From: an uncultured Fibrobacter sp.
GTDB taxonomy: Bacteria > Fibrobacterota > Fibrobacteria > Fibrobacterales > Fibrobacteraceae
Reading direction: 5' to 3'
DNA length: 64,000 nt
Assembly (NCBI GenBank): GCA_946414075.1
Contig: CAMKNA010000006.1
Location: 1-64,000, forward strand
Part shown: positions 1 through 7,335 of the stretch, piece by piece
Layout: the number at the start of each line of letters is the position of its first letter
Numbering within the stretch: position 1 is the stretch's first letter
Notes under the pieces: model-generated
What the model was told of the DNA's origin: nothing
The model's database searches: none
Seen by the model: the letters and a program-made list of their open reading frames with translations, nothing else
Program-made: the position numbers and the translations under genes

Positions 1-75
1 TTTTTGACCGCTCGGGCTAGAATAGGGAAAACAGGTACAGGGCTGGCCCTCGCTCCCACCTAAAGGTGGCCATGT

Positions 76-101
76 ACACTAAGCACTAAAGTGCTAAGTG
101 T
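76..101. repeat. near-perfect inverted repeat
   Basis: Twelve-base arms (76-87 and 90-101) around an AA loop, with a single mismatch. The first ~170 bases hold no gene that I can support. This hairpin and the next one lie directly upstream of the promoter of the first gene. It has no T-run, so it is not an obvious terminator. Confidence 0.6.
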
Positions 102-116
102 CCAAAGCTCGCCTTC

Positions 117-140
117 GGCGACTCGTCAATACGAGTCGCC
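117..140. repeat. perfect 10-bp hairpin, CAAT loop
   Basis: GGCGACTCGT (117-126) pairs perfectly with ACGAGTCGCC (131-140). It may be a 3' end of a gene lying before the window or an intergenic palindromic repeat. The sequence shows the structure only; its role is unknown. Confidence 0.6.
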
Positions 141-153
141 TACGGCTCACCTT

Positions 154-163
154 TTTGTATATT
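154..163 (+). promoter_or_regulatory. TTTGTATATT promoter box
   Basis: An exact TTTGTATATT, one of five in the window that each precede a gene. The TATATT part resembles a sigma70 -10 element and ends 8 nt before the ATG at 172, so the transcript may start at or near the start codon. Confidence 0.55.
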
Positions 164-171
164 CTAGAAGT

Positions 172-1059
172 ATGGAAAATGATTCTTTGAATATGGACGC
201 CGGCACTGTGGACAGCGCCGGCGTGAGTATGGATTCTGTCGCCGAAGTCGCTATGCCCACCCCCGAGCAGTTGGGCATTTCTATAATGTCGGGACCCGAG
301 GGCGGGTTGCCTGCGGTTACCGTGGGCGACACCTTTGAGTTTCCGGTGACGGTGAGCTGGAGCGTTCAGGGGAGCGCCTTGTTGGTGGTGCCCACGGGGT
401 CTGCCAATGCGAAGGGCCTTACCCAGGTGGGCGTGTCCCAGGAGTCCGCCCGCTCTGTGAAAGACGGTGCCGAAATTGCCTCCATCACCTTTACTTATAA
501 GATTGTGGCTGAAGATACGGGTAGCCTGAATGTGCCGGCGCTTAGGTTCGAGATTCCTACGCAGGTGGGCCGTCCGCTGGATCTGCGCAGCGAAAGCGTG
601 CCTGTGCGGGTGAACGAACCGTTCAATCCGTTGCCCATTGTGGTGGGAATCGTGGTGGCCTTGTGCGTTCTGTGTGCAGGACTCTGGCGTGCAAAGCGCA
701 GGGCCCATGCCCGTGCGGCTACCGCTGCAAGGAATGCCGCTGCTGATGCCTTGCGGGAGCAGATGATGGTTTTGAAACAGCGGGTGAATACGGCGGATAG
801 TCGGGAATGGCTTTTGGAGCTGGAGAGTGTATGCAAGGGTTATGTGGCCCGGCACCTTGGGATTGCCGATGGCTCCGGGGATGTTGCCGCCGCCGCTGTG
901 AACCTTGACGCCCTGGTAAAAGATGGCCGGCTAGAAGGTTGGGAAACTCTGGTCCAGGAATTCGCCCACGCCCGCTACGGCGGCGGCAAGCGTGACGGTT
1001 TCGAGAACAAGGAAACCTGGAAGGCGGCCATGCGCCTTATGGGCGTGGAGGAGTCTTGA
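172..1059 (+). CDS. BatD-like membrane protein (oxygen-tolerance type)
   Basis: A 295-aa protein with an N-terminal extracytoplasmic beta-type domain, one membrane helix near residues 151-172 (PIVVGIVVALCVLCAGLW), a basic stretch and a helical cytoplasmic tail. The layout and the pattern of the beta domain recall BatD proteins of Bat (aerotolerance) clusters, but it is much shorter than a full BatD. The track starts at GTG 91. I prefer ATG 172 because the upstream 27 codons run through two hairpins and because a TATATT box lies 8 nt before this ATG. A MoxR ATPase, the usual partner of Bat clusters, lies 3 kb downstream but is not adjacent. The 3' end overlaps the convergent next gene by 23 nt. 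Function is inferred from architecture only. Confidence 0.5.
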   Translation: MENDSLNMDAGTVDSAGVSMDSVAEVAMPTPEQLGISIMSGPEGGLPAVTVGDTFEFPVTVSWSVQGSALLVVPTGSANAKGLTQVGVSQESARSVKDGAEIASITFTYKIVAEDTGSLNVPALRFEIPTQVGRPLDLRSESVPVRVNEPFNPLPIVVGIVVALCVLCAGLWRAKRRAHARAATAARNAAADALREQMMVLKQRVNTADSREWLLELESVCKGYVARHLGIADGSGDVAAAAVNLDALVKDGRLEGWETLVQEFAHARYGGGKRDGFENKETWKAAMRLMGVEES

Positions 1060-2143
1060 CCCTGGCCCCGTTCAGCCTGTAGTAGCGGGGGTTCCGTTTG
1101 GAATGGTTGACAGCGCCACGGTGCCTTGTTATAGAAGATGGCGTGGAACTTTCGGGGACTTCTGTCTTCAAGTTCCACTTTTCCAGGGAGTCGAGCCCTG
1201 CGTTTCCGAGAACCGCCAGGTCGTAGACGATGACCTTTGTGGCGCCTGCCGCACGGGCCGTATCCAGCTGGGCCGAAAGCCTTGCGCTGTCGGCCAGGGC
1301 GTGGGAGTCGTCGGTGCGGAACAGTTCCATGTCAATCCAGAATTCGATTCCGTATTTGGAGCATGCCTGCGCAAGGGCCCGCTCGTAGTTGCCGACGGTC
1401 GCGATGTCGGCGTGGGCGTTACCTGCGTCGCTTGCGCCTACGCCGTCTTGGGGTGCCAAAATGTCGGGCTGGAATCCTGCGGCAAAGAGACTCTCGAAAA
1501 AGGTCTGTAGCTTTTCGGGAGTTTCCAGGTTCTTGTTGTAGAAGGGGGCGGCCATGACCTTCCAGCCCTTGGCCTTTGCCGCCTGGGTGATGGGTTTCAG
1601 GAAATGTTTCGACAGGGAATCTGCGGTGGCGTCGTTCCGAAGGCCATCCCAGTAGTAGCGGGCCACCTCTTGAGGGATGTACACGCCCTCCACCACAGAT
1701 TCGTTTCCGTAGAGAGTATAGAGCTCGTCCAGGACTTTCTGGTTTCTCGCGGCGAGAGTGTCTAGTTGAATTGTTGTGGGTGGCGTATACCAATCGGTTC
1801 CGTTATAATAAAGGCCAAGATAAATCCGGGTTCCCGTGGCCTTGGCGGCCTCGATGCTTTTTGGGAAAAGTTGGTTGTTCTTGTATTGGGTATCTTGGAG
1901 AAAGTCCAGTTGCGAAGGGTAGTAAAGCTGGGTCGCTTCGACAGCGGCATATTGCAGCACCACATAGTCCATGCCGAGAGCGTGGAGTCTCTGGTGCATG
2001 TGGGTGATGGAATCCTGCGAATAGTAGGCGGTGGACCAGCCCGCATCGAAAACGCCATCCATGCCCACGGTGGCCGCAGACGAAATGCCGTTCCACAGGA
2101 GTGTCAACAGGGCGAGTCGAAAAATGAGACGAGAACAGGGCAT
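1037..2143 (-). CDS. DUF4434-type glycoside-hydrolase-like secreted protein
   Basis: A 368-aa protein with an N-terminal signal peptide (LALLTLLWNGISSAA) followed by a TIM-barrel-like sequence. The pattern 'LHALGMDYVVLQY', 'GTRIYLGLYYN', 'VEGVYIPQE' and 'GWKVMAAPFYN' fits DUF4434, a family related to glycoside hydrolases. A cluster of acidic and aromatic residues (for example FWIDMELF) lies on the C-terminal side of the barrel. The substrate cannot be read from the sequence; in this organism a plant or self polysaccharide is plausible. The start codon lies 6 nt after a TATATT box on the minus strand with no Shine-Dalgarno, so this may be a leaderless gene. Confidence 0.7.
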   Translation of the reverse strand: MPCSRLIFRLALLTLLWNGISSAATVGMDGVFDAGWSTAYYSQDSITHMHQRLHALGMDYVVLQYAAVEATQLYYPSQLDFLQDTQYKNNQLFPKSIEAAKATGTRIYLGLYYNGTDWYTPPTTIQLDTLAARNQKVLDELYTLYGNESVVEGVYIPQEVARYYWDGLRNDATADSLSKHFLKPITQAAKAKGWKVMAAPFYNKNLETPEKLQTFFESLFAAGFQPDILAPQDGVGASDAGNAHADIATVGNYERALAQACSKYGIEFWIDMELFRTDDSHALADSARLSAQLDTARAAGATKVIVYDLAVLGNAGLDSLEKWNLKTEVPESSTPSSITRHRGAVNHSKRNPRYYRLNGARVKTPPRP

Positions 2144-2149
2144 ACCAGA

Positions 2150-2155
2150 AATATA
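2150..2155 (-). promoter_or_regulatory. TATATT box 6 nt before a start codon
   Basis: On the minus strand TATATT ends 6 nt before the ATG at 2143, the same spacing as at the genes starting at 3756, 5839 and 49058. Confidence 0.5.
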
Positions 2156-2184
2156 ATCTGTTTCTGGCTGGATAGCTAAAAAAG

Positions 2185-2973
2185 ATGATTTTTTATATTT
2201 GGGGCATGTTCTGCCTTAGAAAAGCCTTTTTAGGAATGCTTGTCGGTGTCGCTGCTGTTTGTGCTGGCGACTATTCGGCGCCGACGCGTACGGCTTTTCT
2301 GCAGGATTGTACCCGGGAGGCTAGCGAGAAGGAATGCCTTTGCGTGCTGGATAAGATGCAAAACCAGTATAGCGAAAAGGCGTTCCAGAATTATTACGCC
2401 GGCATGAGAAACGGAACGGGCAATGAGGATTTTGTCACCTTTATGGTGAGTGCCGCCACGGGATGTGTTCTTATGAGTAGCGATGCGGGCGAAGTTTTTA
2501 ATACTGCCGTCAAGGAACTTTCCGATGAAGAAATAAAGCTGCTTTTCAACACCATAAAGCAGGAAATGCCCAAGAAGGATTTTGTGCAGGACTGTGCTCC
2601 CGAAGCGAAGGACGTAATCGGTGACAAGATGGCCCGGGAGGTTTGCGGTTGCGCTTACGACCGGATGGTGGCCGACTATGACCGCTTTGTAAAGATTGTC
2701 AAGGAAGAGGGTATGCCGGGAGCCTCTGAAACATGGGGTGCGGATTACATAATTGATTGCGTTCCCGAGAAATTTACGCCAGATGTGGAGCAGAATCTGA
2801 TAAAGTATCTGAATCACGAGGGTATTCCCCTGTCTACAGGTAAGTGCCTGTTGGATGTGCTGAAAAAGGAATATACCCTCAGGGCGTTTATGGCGGCTTC
2901 TGTCAAGAACAGTGAATCGTTCCAGATGATTCTCATGGGACTTGCATCCAAGTGCATGGGCGCGACTTATTAA
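2185..2973 (+). CDS. secreted cysteine-rich hypothetical protein
   Basis: The protein begins with a signal-peptide-like segment (FLGMLVGVAAVCAG). The body appears to repeat a module that starts with 'F.QDC' and contains a CxC motif (ECLCVLDKM, then EVCGCAYDRM), with a degenerate third copy (CVPEKFTPDVE). Paired cysteines suggest disulfides outside the cytoplasm. I do not recognise the family. The start could be 2185 or the in-frame ATG at 2206, which gives a cleaner signal peptide (MFCLRKAFLG). It is followed 8 nt later by the GNAT gene, so the two are probably co-transcribed. Confidence 0.65.
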   Translation: MIFYIWGMFCLRKAFLGMLVGVAAVCAGDYSAPTRTAFLQDCTREASEKECLCVLDKMQNQYSEKAFQNYYAGMRNGTGNEDFVTFMVSAATGCVLMSSDAGEVFNTAVKELSDEEIKLLFNTIKQEMPKKDFVQDCAPEAKDVIGDKMAREVCGCAYDRMVADYDRFVKIVKEEGMPGASETWGADYIIDCVPEKFTPDVEQNLIKYLNHEGIPLSTGKCLLDVLKKEYTLRAFMAASVKNSESFQMILMGLASKCMGATY

Positions 2974-2980
2974 GAGAATT

Positions 2981-3421
2981 ATGAAAATTATCCGGGTAAC
3001 AAGGGAATGCGAACGGGCTGGCACTTACTATGTGCGCATGGCTGCGATGATGCACAAATACCAGATTCCCTTGGATGCTGAAGTTGATTCGCATGATGGC
3101 GAGAACTGCCATTATATTTTGGCATTGGATGGTATTTATCCGGTGGCTACATGCCGCTGGTTTAGCGTGGGCGATGCAGCCGATGGTGTTGCCGAAATCG
3201 GGCGTGTCGTGGTGCTGCCGGAGTACCGGGGTAAGCATTTAGGCCAGGCCGTTGTCGCTGAGGCTGAAAAGTGGATGCGCGAAGCTGGAATTAAGAAGGT
3301 CGAGATTTCGAGTCGTGAGGATGCCGCAGGTTTCTATGAAAAAATGGGCTACCGTTTTAACGAAAACGGCAAGCCTCATCACGATACGTTCCAGTGCGTG
3401 TACATGGAAAAGGTTCTGTGA
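2981..3421 (+). CDS. GNAT family N-acetyltransferase
   Basis: A 146-aa single-domain acetyltransferase. The acetyl-CoA loop is visible as 'LPEYRGKHLG', preceded by the beta4 strand 'AEIGRVVV' and followed by 'AAGFYEKMGY', typical of the fold. The track start at TTG 2942 lies inside the preceding gene; ATG 2981 gives a normal-length protein beginning MKIIRVT. The acceptor substrate is unknown. It lies 7 nt after the stop of the cysteine-rich protein, suggesting an operon. Confidence 0.85.
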   Translation: MKIIRVTRECERAGTYYVRMAAMMHKYQIPLDAEVDSHDGENCHYILALDGIYPVATCRWFSVGDAADGVAEIGRVVVLPEYRGKHLGQAVVAEAEKWMREAGIKKVEISSREDAAGFYEKMGYRFNENGKPHHDTFQCVYMEKVL

Positions 3422-3423
3422 AC

Positions 3424-3756
3424 CTAGTGGATTTCCATCTTTGAAAAGAGATTCAGTACGGCCACTCCTGAGATAATTAGGATAAGCCCGATGATGGCGC
3501 CTAAATCAGGTATTTGCTTGAAAAAGAAGATGCCGCTTATGGTGATGAGCGCGATGCCCAGTGCCGACCAGGTGGCGTACGCGATTCCGATGGGGATGGT
3601 GCGCAGGCAGAGGCTCAGCAGATAGAGCGATGCCACGTAGCAGACGAGCGAGGCAATGGAAGGGACGAGCTTGGTGAACTGTTCCGACATCTTGAGAAAT
3701 GTGGTGCCGGCGGCCTCTGCGATAATGGCAAGTAACAGGAATAGGTAATTGAGCAT
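3424..3756 (-). CDS. SMR-family multidrug efflux transporter (EmrE-like)
   Basis: A 110-aa protein of four membrane helices, the same length as EmrE. The key acidic residue of TM1 is present in 'LLLAIIAEAAGTTFLK', and 'IPIGIAYATWSALGIALI' matches the TM3 signature of the proton-coupled small multidrug resistance family. It should exchange cationic hydrophobic compounds for protons in the inner membrane, probably as a dimer. I chose ATG 3756 over TTG 3771 because it matches family length and lies 6 nt after a TATATT box. It is divergent from the TfoX-N gene and convergent with the GNAT gene (2 nt apart). Confidence 0.9.
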   Translation of the reverse strand: MLNYLFLLLAIIAEAAGTTFLKMSEQFTKLVPSIASLVCYVASLYLLSLCLRTIPIGIAYATWSALGIALITISGIFFFKQIPDLGAIIGLILIISGVAVLNLFSKMEIH

Positions 3757-3762
3757 GGTGGG

Positions 3763-3786
3763 AATATACAAAATAATTTGTATATT
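3763..3786. promoter_or_regulatory. back-to-back promoter palindrome
   Basis: AATATACAAA (3763-3772) and TTTGTATATT (3777-3786) form a perfect 10-bp inverted repeat with a 4-nt spacer. Read on each strand it is the same TTTGTATATT box seen elsewhere, so it most simply represents two face-to-face promoters, one for the SMR gene (gap 6 nt) and one for the TfoX-N gene (gap 23 nt). A regulator operator is an alternative reading. Confidence 0.55.
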
Positions 3787-3809
3787 ATGAAAATCGCCGA
3801 GGGGTGTAT

Positions 3810-4130
3810 ATGCCGAGTTCTGAAAAGTTTCGTGACCATGTGTTGCAGCAGTTCAAGGGTGAACTGCGTGTAACGACCCGCAAGATGATGGGCGAGTACA
3901 TTCTGTATGCCGACGGGAAAATCTTCGGCGGAATTTACGATGACCGCCTGCTGGTGAAGCCCGTGCCCGCGGCTGTGGCGATGCTCCCCGGCGCGAAAAA
4001 GCAATTGCCTTACGACGGCGCCAAACCCATGCTTCGTGTGACCAACGAGCAGATAGAAGATAGCGGCCTGCTGGTGCGCCTGCTCGACGCCATGCTGCCG
4101 GAATTGCCTGCTCCGAAGAAGAAAAAGTAA
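3810..4130 (+). CDS. TfoX N-terminal domain protein
   Basis: A 106-aa protein made almost only of the TfoX N-terminal domain: 'VTTRKMMGEYILYADGKIFGGIYDDRLLVKP' is characteristic (shown here in part as RKMMGEYILYADGK). TfoX regulates competence in some Gammaproteobacteria, but free-standing N-domains are widespread and of unknown role. ATG 3810 is preceded by GAGGGG, which decides it over GTG 3804. The tail is lysine-rich (PAPKKKK). Confidence 0.8.
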   Translation: MPSSEKFRDHVLQQFKGELRVTTRKMMGEYILYADGKIFGGIYDDRLLVKPVPAAVAMLPGAKKQLPYDGAKPMLRVTNEQIEDSGLLVRLLDAMLPELPAPKKKK

Positions 4131-4194
4131 GGTGATTTGCCTTTTTCCGTGGAATTTTGTATCTTAATTCGCGAAAACAGAAGAGGTTAACTAA

Positions 4195-5178
4195 ATGGAT
4201 ATTCAGGAACTTTCGGAAAAGGTTAGACAGCAGAGTGCTTTTTGCATGAATTTGCTGCGTGAAGTGGAAGGTACGGTTATTGGCCAGAAGGCGTTGGTTG
4301 AAAGCATTCTGACGGGCATTTTGGCGGACGGTCACGTGCTGCTGGAAGGCCTGCCGGGCCTTGCCAAGACGACTGCGGTGAAGGCTTTTGCCGATGCCGT
4401 GTCGCTGGATTTCAAGCGCATCCAGTTCACTCCCGACCTGTTGCCGGCCGACTTGCTGGGTACCACGATTTACAACGCGAAGGAAGCGAAGTTCGAGACC
4501 CGCAAGGGCCCGCTCTTTACGAACCTGGTGCTCGCTGATGAAATTAACCGTGCTCCGTCGAAGGTGCAGAGCGCCTTGCTCGAAGCCATGCAGGAACGCC
4601 ATATCACCATTGGTGACGAGACGTTCAAGCTCGACGAACCGTTCTTGGTGCTTGCCACGCAGAACCCGATTGAGCAGGAAGGTACGTATCCGCTGCCCGA
4701 AGCCCAGGTGGACCGTTTCCTCTTGAAGGTGAAGGTCAGCTACCCGAACAAGGCCGACGAAATGAAGATTTTGGATGCCGTTGCCGGTGCGGGACTCCGT
4801 CAGCCGCAGGCTGTCGCCACGAAGGAAGACATTCTGGCCGCTCGCCAGCTGGTGAAGCAGGTGTACGTGGACGAACGCGTGCGCGAATACATCGTGAACC
4901 TGGTGCTTGCGACCCGCGATCCGGGCAGCATCAAGCGCAGCGACCTGGTGGGCTTTGTGGAAGTGGGCGCCTCTCCGCGTGCATCAATTGGCCTTGCCCA
5001 GGCTTCGAAGGCCCATGCGTTTATCCAGGGCCGCGCCTACGTGACGCCCGAAGACGTGAAGGCCGTCGCCATGGAAGTGCTCCGCCACCGCATTATCTTG
5101 AGCTATGAGGCCGAAGCGGAAGAAGTCTCCGCCGAGACCGTGGTGCAGAAGATTCTCGACAGCGTCGAAGTGCCGTAG
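4195..5178 (+). CDS. MoxR-family AAA+ ATPase
   Basis: A 327-aa AAA+ protein. The Walker A motif is 'GLPGLAKT' (about residues 46-53), Walker B is 'LVLADEINR', and 'NPIEQEGTYPLPEAQVDRF' is the MoxR signature. MoxR proteins act as chaperones that mature or activate partners with VWA domains. Here no VWA or DUF58 gene is next to it; the following gene is on the opposite strand. Upstream is a TTTGTATCTT promoter-like box near 4155 and an AGAGG element before the ATG. The BatD-like gene at the start of the window is the only possible Bat-cluster relative in view. Confidence 0.9.
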   Translation: MDIQELSEKVRQQSAFCMNLLREVEGTVIGQKALVESILTGILADGHVLLEGLPGLAKTTAVKAFADAVSLDFKRIQFTPDLLPADLLGTTIYNAKEAKFETRKGPLFTNLVLADEINRAPSKVQSALLEAMQERHITIGDETFKLDEPFLVLATQNPIEQEGTYPLPEAQVDRFLLKVKVSYPNKADEMKILDAVAGAGLRQPQAVATKEDILAARQLVKQVYVDERVREYIVNLVLATRDPGSIKRSDLVGFVEVGASPRASIGLAQASKAHAFIQGRAYVTPEDVKAVAMEVLRHRIILSYEAEAEEVSAETVVQKILDSVEVP

Positions 5179-5200
5179 TCGCGGGTGCCGCAACCAACAA

Positions 5201-5839
5201 TTACACAAGCCGGGCCTTGAGCTCGGCTTTCACTTTTTTTAGGTCGCTGCAGGTGAGGATAGGCAAAAGCTTGTTGATTTCGTCGATAGGCTTGTCCCAC
5301 CATTTGAATTTGAGTAATAGCCTGGTGAGTTCTTCGTCGAAACGCTTGCGGAGCGGTTTGGCCGGATTGCCTACCACGATGGTGTAGGGTTCGACATCGC
5401 TGCCCACGACTGTATTCGCCCCGATAATCACGCCGTCGCCAATGTGAACTCCAGGGAGGATTGTGGCGTTCTGACCAATCCATACATCGTTCCCGACGAC
5501 CGTATCGCCTTTGAGCGGCAGGTCCTTTTGGGCCGGGGCGTTTTGCTCCCAGGTGCCAAAAATGTAGAAGGGGTAAGTGGTAGCCGCGTTCATTTGGTGA
5601 TTTGCCCCATTCATTATGAATTCCACTCCTGCGGCAATTTGGCAGAACTTGCCGATAATGAGTTTGTCTCCAATAAAGTCATAGTGGTGGGTGACATGTT
5701 TTTCGAAATCGGTATCGGCAAAGTAGGTGAAATCACCGACGATAATGTTTGGGTTCTTGACGGCGGGCTTGACGAAGGTCAATGCCTCCACGTTGGCGAT
5801 AGGCTGGATGACGCTTGGGTCGGGAGTCTTTGCTGGCAT
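5201..5839 (-). CDS. CatB/Vat-type xenobiotic acetyltransferase
   Basis: A 212-aa left-handed beta-helix acyltransferase. The motif 'FIMNGANHQMN' contains the expected catalytic histidine of type B chloramphenicol and streptogramin acetyltransferases, and hexapeptide repeats follow (VVGNDVWIGQNATILPGVHI). The C-terminal 'VVGNPAKPLRKRFDEE' is also typical. The real substrate is unknown: many chromosomal members do not confer antibiotic resistance. The start lies 6 nt after a minus-strand TATATT box without a Shine-Dalgarno. Confidence 0.85.
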   Translation of the reverse strand: MPAKTPDPSVIQPIANVEALTFVKPAVKNPNIIVGDFTYFADTDFEKHVTHHYDFIGDKLIIGKFCQIAAGVEFIMNGANHQMNAATTYPFYIFGTWEQNAPAQKDLPLKGDTVVGNDVWIGQNATILPGVHIGDGVIIGANTVVGSDVEPYTIVVGNPAKPLRKRFDEELTRLLLKFKWWDKPIDEINKLLPILTCSDLKKVKAELKARLV

Positions 5840-5978
5840 AGAAGGAATATAGATTAATTTGCGGATTTCTATCCGTAGGCTATATTTTTATTGTGTGCAG
5901 TTTTTGGGAAAAACTTGCTATCATTTACGGCATGGATGAAGTGTTTATGGAGTGTTTTTGCACTTGCAGGGTGTTCTT

Positions 5979-7166
5979 GTGAAAAAATTTAGACTTGTCG
6001 CTCTCGGCCTGATTTTTGTGGTGGCCGTTTTGTTCCACATCGGGTTTGCCAATGGGGTTTTGAAAGAGGAGCGCACACTTGATTCCGGCGTCAAGGTTTC
6101 GGTGAGCGCCCATGACGTGTGGCAGGCTTATGCGGGTGGTATCGACGATGTGGCGCTGGGAGCGCCCTTCCGTCAGTATGCGATGCACACGAATGTGGGC
6201 GGAAAAGAATTCCGTTCGACGCTGGTAGAATTTCCTTTCGGGAGCTCGGCGGTTGATTCCGTTGAGGCTGATTCCGCAGCCGGTGCCAAGCCCGCGCGGG
6301 GGATAATCCTGTATGTGCATGGTTACAACGATTATTTTTTTCAGAAGGAAATGGCTCAAAAGGCGGATTCGGCGGGCTACGCCTTTTTTGCGATAGACCT
6401 GCATTATTGCGGGCGCTCCTTTGCGCCTGGGGACCGTCGGGGTGACCTGCGAAACATGCGGGAGTTTTTTCCGGAGCTGGATTTTGCGGTGGAGCTTGCG
6501 CGGGTGATTACGAAGGAGCGTACAGGGCATGCGCATTCGCTGCCGCTGGTCTTGATAGGGCATTCCCAGGGCGGCTTGCTGGTGTCGTTTTATGCGGAGT
6601 CCCGTCCAGCCGAAAAGTTTGCGGCTCTTGTCTTGAACAGTCCTTTCTTTGATTTCAATTTCAACTGGCTTGTGCGCAATGTCGCGATTCCGGTCATTTC
6701 GGAGCTGGCCATGTACCTGCCCGACTTTTCGATTGGGTCCAGCGGGAATCCGAATTACGCCTACGCGATCAACAGGGAGCGTTATGGCGAGTGGCAATAC
6801 AATACGGAATGGAAAAGGGAAGAACGGCCGGAGCAGTTTTTGGGGTGGATACGCGGGGTTCATAGGGCCCAGCTGGAATTGCACAGGGGATTTCATATAA
6901 ATTCACCGGTGCTTGTGATGCATGGAGACTGTAGCGAAAATGACGATGAGTGGTCAGATGACCAGATGCATTGCGATGGCGTGCTGGATGGGGAGCATAT
7001 AGAGATGTGGGCGCCGAAAGTCGGGACGAAGGTAACGACGGAAACGGTGGCGGGCGGCTTGCACGACTTGTACCTTTCCCGCAAGGATGTGCGTGACGAA
7101 GCCTACGCAAAGACATTTAGCTTTATAGACGAAAGCCTGCGAGAGTTAGAACGCGCCGACGATTAG
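5979..7166 (+). CDS. membrane-anchored alpha/beta hydrolase
   Basis: About 395 aa with an N-terminal hydrophobic anchor or signal (VALGLIFVVAVLFHIGFANG). The catalytic serine is in 'GHSQGG', the oxyanion region is 'LYVHGYNDYF', and likely acid and histidine are in 'VMHGD' and 'GGLHDLYLS'. It belongs to the serine aminopeptidase S33/monoglyceride-lipase-like group. The track start is GTG 5952; the in-frame GTG 5979 gives MKKFRL and a cleaner signal sequence, so I use it, but the start is uncertain. It probably acts outside the inner membrane on an ester or lipid substrate. Confidence 0.8.
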   Translation: MKKFRLVALGLIFVVAVLFHIGFANGVLKEERTLDSGVKVSVSAHDVWQAYAGGIDDVALGAPFRQYAMHTNVGGKEFRSTLVEFPFGSSAVDSVEADSAAGAKPARGIILYVHGYNDYFFQKEMAQKADSAGYAFFAIDLHYCGRSFAPGDRRGDLRNMREFFPELDFAVELARVITKERTGHAHSLPLVLIGHSQGGLLVSFYAESRPAEKFAALVLNSPFFDFNFNWLVRNVAIPVISELAMYLPDFSIGSSGNPNYAYAINRERYGEWQYNTEWKREERPEQFLGWIRGVHRAQLELHRGFHINSPVLVMHGDCSENDDEWSDDQMHCDGVLDGEHIEMWAPKVGTKVTTETVAGGLHDLYLSRKDVRDEAYAKTFSFIDESLRELERADD

Positions 7167-7335
7167 CCTGCGGTGTTTTAGCCGGAGCGTTTTCTAGCCG
7201 TTTTTGCCGCATTGCTAGCCCTTTTCAGTCCCGCATTCCGCCCACTTTTTTATCTTTATGGCGAAAAAGGGCGCAGGGAAGGCCTCTGCGCTTGAATTTT
7301 CGTGTTTAACCAGAAAGACAAAAAACGAAGGATAT

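Noticed and set aside
94-855. Minus-strand ORF of 253 aa opposite the first gene
   Set aside because: Shadow of the plus-strand gene: His/Arg-rich, no family pattern, no start signals, while the plus frame has a clear membrane-protein layout.
2230-3024. Minus-strand ORF of 264 aa opposite the cysteine-rich protein
   Set aside because: Shadow; the plus frame has a signal peptide and repeated cysteine modules.
5201-5839. Call of chloramphenicol resistance for the CatB-like gene
   Set aside because: Chromosomal xenobiotic acetyltransferases of this family often have no resistance role; substrate cannot be read from the sequence.
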